The position numbers and the translations under genes are program-made. Below are positions 62,592 to 64,000 of a stretch of DNA of 64,000 nt, in pieces. Each line of letters begins with the position of its first letter. Within the stretch, counting starts at the first letter, position 1. Source of the stretch: Leptospiraceae bacterium (GTDB lineage: Bacteria > Spirochaetota > Leptospiria > Leptospirales > Leptospiraceae); NCBI GenBank assembly GCA_024233865.1, contig JACKPA010000004.1, positions 248,001-312,000 of the forward strand. Direction: 5' to 3'. The notes beneath the pieces were generated by a model that did no database searches, was not told the DNA's origin, and saw nothing but the letters and a program-made list of their open reading frames with translations.

Positions 62592-64000
62592 ATGCAAGAA
62601 AAAATACCTTATATAGCAACATACCGTTTGCAAATGAATAAAAGTTTTAGGTTTGCGGATATATTGCCAATTATCCCTTATATAAAAAAGCTTGGTATAT
62701 CTCACCTGTATTTGTCCCCAATTTTTAAATCAAGAAGTGGCAGCGAGCATGGTTACGATGTTTGTGATCCGAATATTATCAATCCAGAATTAGGAACAAT
62801 AGAAGAGTTAATAGAGATTTCAGAAGAATTGCAGTCTAATGAAATTGGAATTTTATTAGATATTGTGCCAAATCATATGGCTACCGATTATGAAAATCCT
62901 TTTTTCAGAAGTATTTTAGAAAATGGTAAAATGTCTCCCTTTGCACATTTTTTTGATATAAATTGGGACGAACCGGAAAGTTCACCGGGTGTGATAATTC
63001 TACCTGTTTTAGGTAATACCTATGGTACAGTTTTGGACAGTGAGGAGCTAAAGCTCGAATATTCTGAAGATGGATTTATTATACGTTACTATGAGCATAA
63101 ATTTCCTGTCGATCCGACAACCTATCCATTGATTTTAAACCATTATAAGGACATTCCAGAAGTTACTAACGAGTTTGAAATACAAAGAAGCTTTTATGAA
63201 TTTGAAATCGAATTAAATACGCTAGGAAATGAAACTGATGTTAAAAATAGATATAACAAAACTCAAACCCTCAAAAACAGATTTAATGAGATTTACAATA
63301 CAAAGTTAAAATTCAAAGAAACAATAGATTCTATATTAATGTATTGGAATGAAAGAGCGGAAACTTCAGAAAGAAGAAGATTGATAAATGAATTACATTT
63401 TCAACAAAACTATCGTTTGCGATATTGGAAAAGCGGACAAAAAGAAATAAATTACAGAAGATTTTTCAACATTAATCATCTGATAGGTGTTCGTGTTGAA
63501 GATAGAGATGTTTTTCATGAGACTCATAAACTTATACTCGATCTCGTGAAAAACGGTGTTGTCCAAGGACTAAGGATCGATCATATAGACGGACTGCTTG
63601 ACCCTGCCGGTTATCTAAATGAATTGAATAGGCTTGTAAAAGAATACATGGAACCTTTTATTGTAGTAGAAAAAATTTTAGGTCAAGATGAAGCTTTACC
63701 GGAAGATTGGTCCATTGCAGGTACTACCGGTTATGATTTTATCAATGAAGTTGGTCATATATTTATTGATTCTAAGGGGTTGGAACCTTTAGACGAATTG
63801 TATAGGTCTTTTACTGGAGAAAGGAGAAGTTTTGAAGATATAGCAAGGGTTTCCAGCTTAAAAATCATACGAGACCTGCTATCTGCGGAATTGGAAAGAC
63901 TTGGCAAAAGGCTAAAAAAAATAGCGTCTTGGGATGCAAAAGCCTGTGATTTTTCTGGGGAGGATTTAAAAGATGCTTTAATTTCTTTTACTGCTTCCCT
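62592..64000 (+). CDS. treY: Maltooligosyl trehalose synthase (partial, C-terminus off window)
   Basis: About 469 of a usual ~750-900 residues are visible. The alpha-amylase-family barrel has YRLQMNKSFRFADILPIIPYI (TreY N-terminus), HGYDVCDP, DIVPNHMA (region I), GLRIDHIDGLLDP (region II, Asp nucleophile), IVVEKILGQDE (region III, Glu) and GTTGYDF. The large helical insertion in the barrel (about 200-290) is TreY-specific. The enzyme converts the reducing end of maltooligosaccharides to trehalose; TreZ would release trehalose. AAGGAAAT precedes the ATG. Third gene of the gatB-GH57-treY run. Confidence 0.95.
   Translation, partial: MQEKIPYIATYRLQMNKSFRFADILPIIPYIKKLGISHLYLSPIFKSRSGSEHGYDVCDPNIINPELGTIEELIEISEELQSNEIGILLDIVPNHMATDYENPFFRSILENGKMSPFAHFFDINWDEPESSPGVIILPVLGNTYGTVLDSEELKLEYSEDGFIIRYYEHKFPVDPTTYPLILNHYKDIPEVTNEFEIQRSFYEFEIELNTLGNETDVKNRYNKTQTLKNRFNEIYNTKLKFKETIDSILMYWNERAETSERRRLINELHFQQNYRLRYWKSGQKEINYRRFFNINHLIGVRVEDRDVFHETHKLILDLVKNGVVQGLRIDHIDGLLDPAGYLNELNRLVKEYMEPFIVVEKILGQDEALPEDWSIAGTTGYDFINEVGHIFIDSKGLEPLDELYRSFTGERRSFEDIARVSSLKIIRDLLSAELERLGKRLKKIASWDAKACDFSGEDLKDALISFTAS

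Noticed and set aside
1..64000. CRISPR arrays, rRNA and tRNA genes
   Set aside because: No regularly spaced short repeats with unique spacers, and no segments with rRNA or tRNA consensus blocks were noticed. A covariance scan (tRNAscan-SE, Rfam) would be decisive.

Overview
The window looks like a chromosome segment from a low-GC spirochaete of the order Leptospirales, probably an uncultured or deep-branching relative of Leptospira. The evidence is a hemC/hemD fusion next to a shortened hemA, a DUF1574 SGNH-like protein, a small phasin-like protein, many PAS/7TMR-DISM signalling proteins, and lipoproteins with a short signal peptide ending in a lipobox Cys. I saw no rRNA, tRNA or CRISPR array.

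Layout. 1-2153: the start of a large type IIG-like restriction-modification protein running off the left edge. 2154-9700: an accessory region made almost only of mobile-element debris. It holds three long (158-204 bp) integron attC-like sites, one gene-less putative cassette, an IS256-family element nested in an ISKra4-family transposase gene with a clean 8 bp target duplication, an internally deleted second ISKra4 copy in inverted orientation, an IS4-like relic, a C-terminal type IIG relic, and an IS982 element joining IS1634 and IS66 fragments. 9709-13019: the pta-ackA acetate operon. 13171-24019: signalling genes (REC-histidine kinase, GGDEF/EAL protein, hybrid kinase with a degenerate phytochrome module), with a CopZ-like metallochaperone and an orphan adenine methyltransferase between them. 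24109-31322: TatT-like TPR protein, lone ParA, NADP oxidoreductase-like protein, Tex, a GT-C-like membrane protein with DUF1574, and a small membrane protein. 31477-36167: two more overlapping hybrid kinases. 36169-47317: mainly housekeeping (divergent NAD kinase, HU, EF-P, WYL regulator, phasin-like protein, UbiE/MenG, HemA, HemC/D) with several unknowns.

47538-52520 encodes the most unusual protein here: about 1660 residues with an N-terminal Nudix domain, a kinase/APH-like domain (HGDLNPSN...IDF), a P-loop NTPase (GESGSGKS), a long helical region, and a degenerate second Nudix domain at the C-terminus. It resembles STAND-type biological-conflict proteins and is the best candidate for an undescribed system. 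52547-58557 is a patchy region: two tandem paralogous small membrane proteins, a DUF559 nuclease, a repeated GC-rich intergenic motif, a frameshifted Ig/BNR-like lipoprotein, a DUF433/Uma2 pair and a decayed outer-membrane protein gene. 58714-64000 is a tight run of gatB, a GH57/DUF3536 glycosidase and treY (cut by the right edge), suggesting glycogen/trehalose metabolism coupled to a translation gene.

Decay is concentrated in 2.2-9.7 kb and 54-58.6 kb; elsewhere genes are intact and often overlap by 4 bp as operons.
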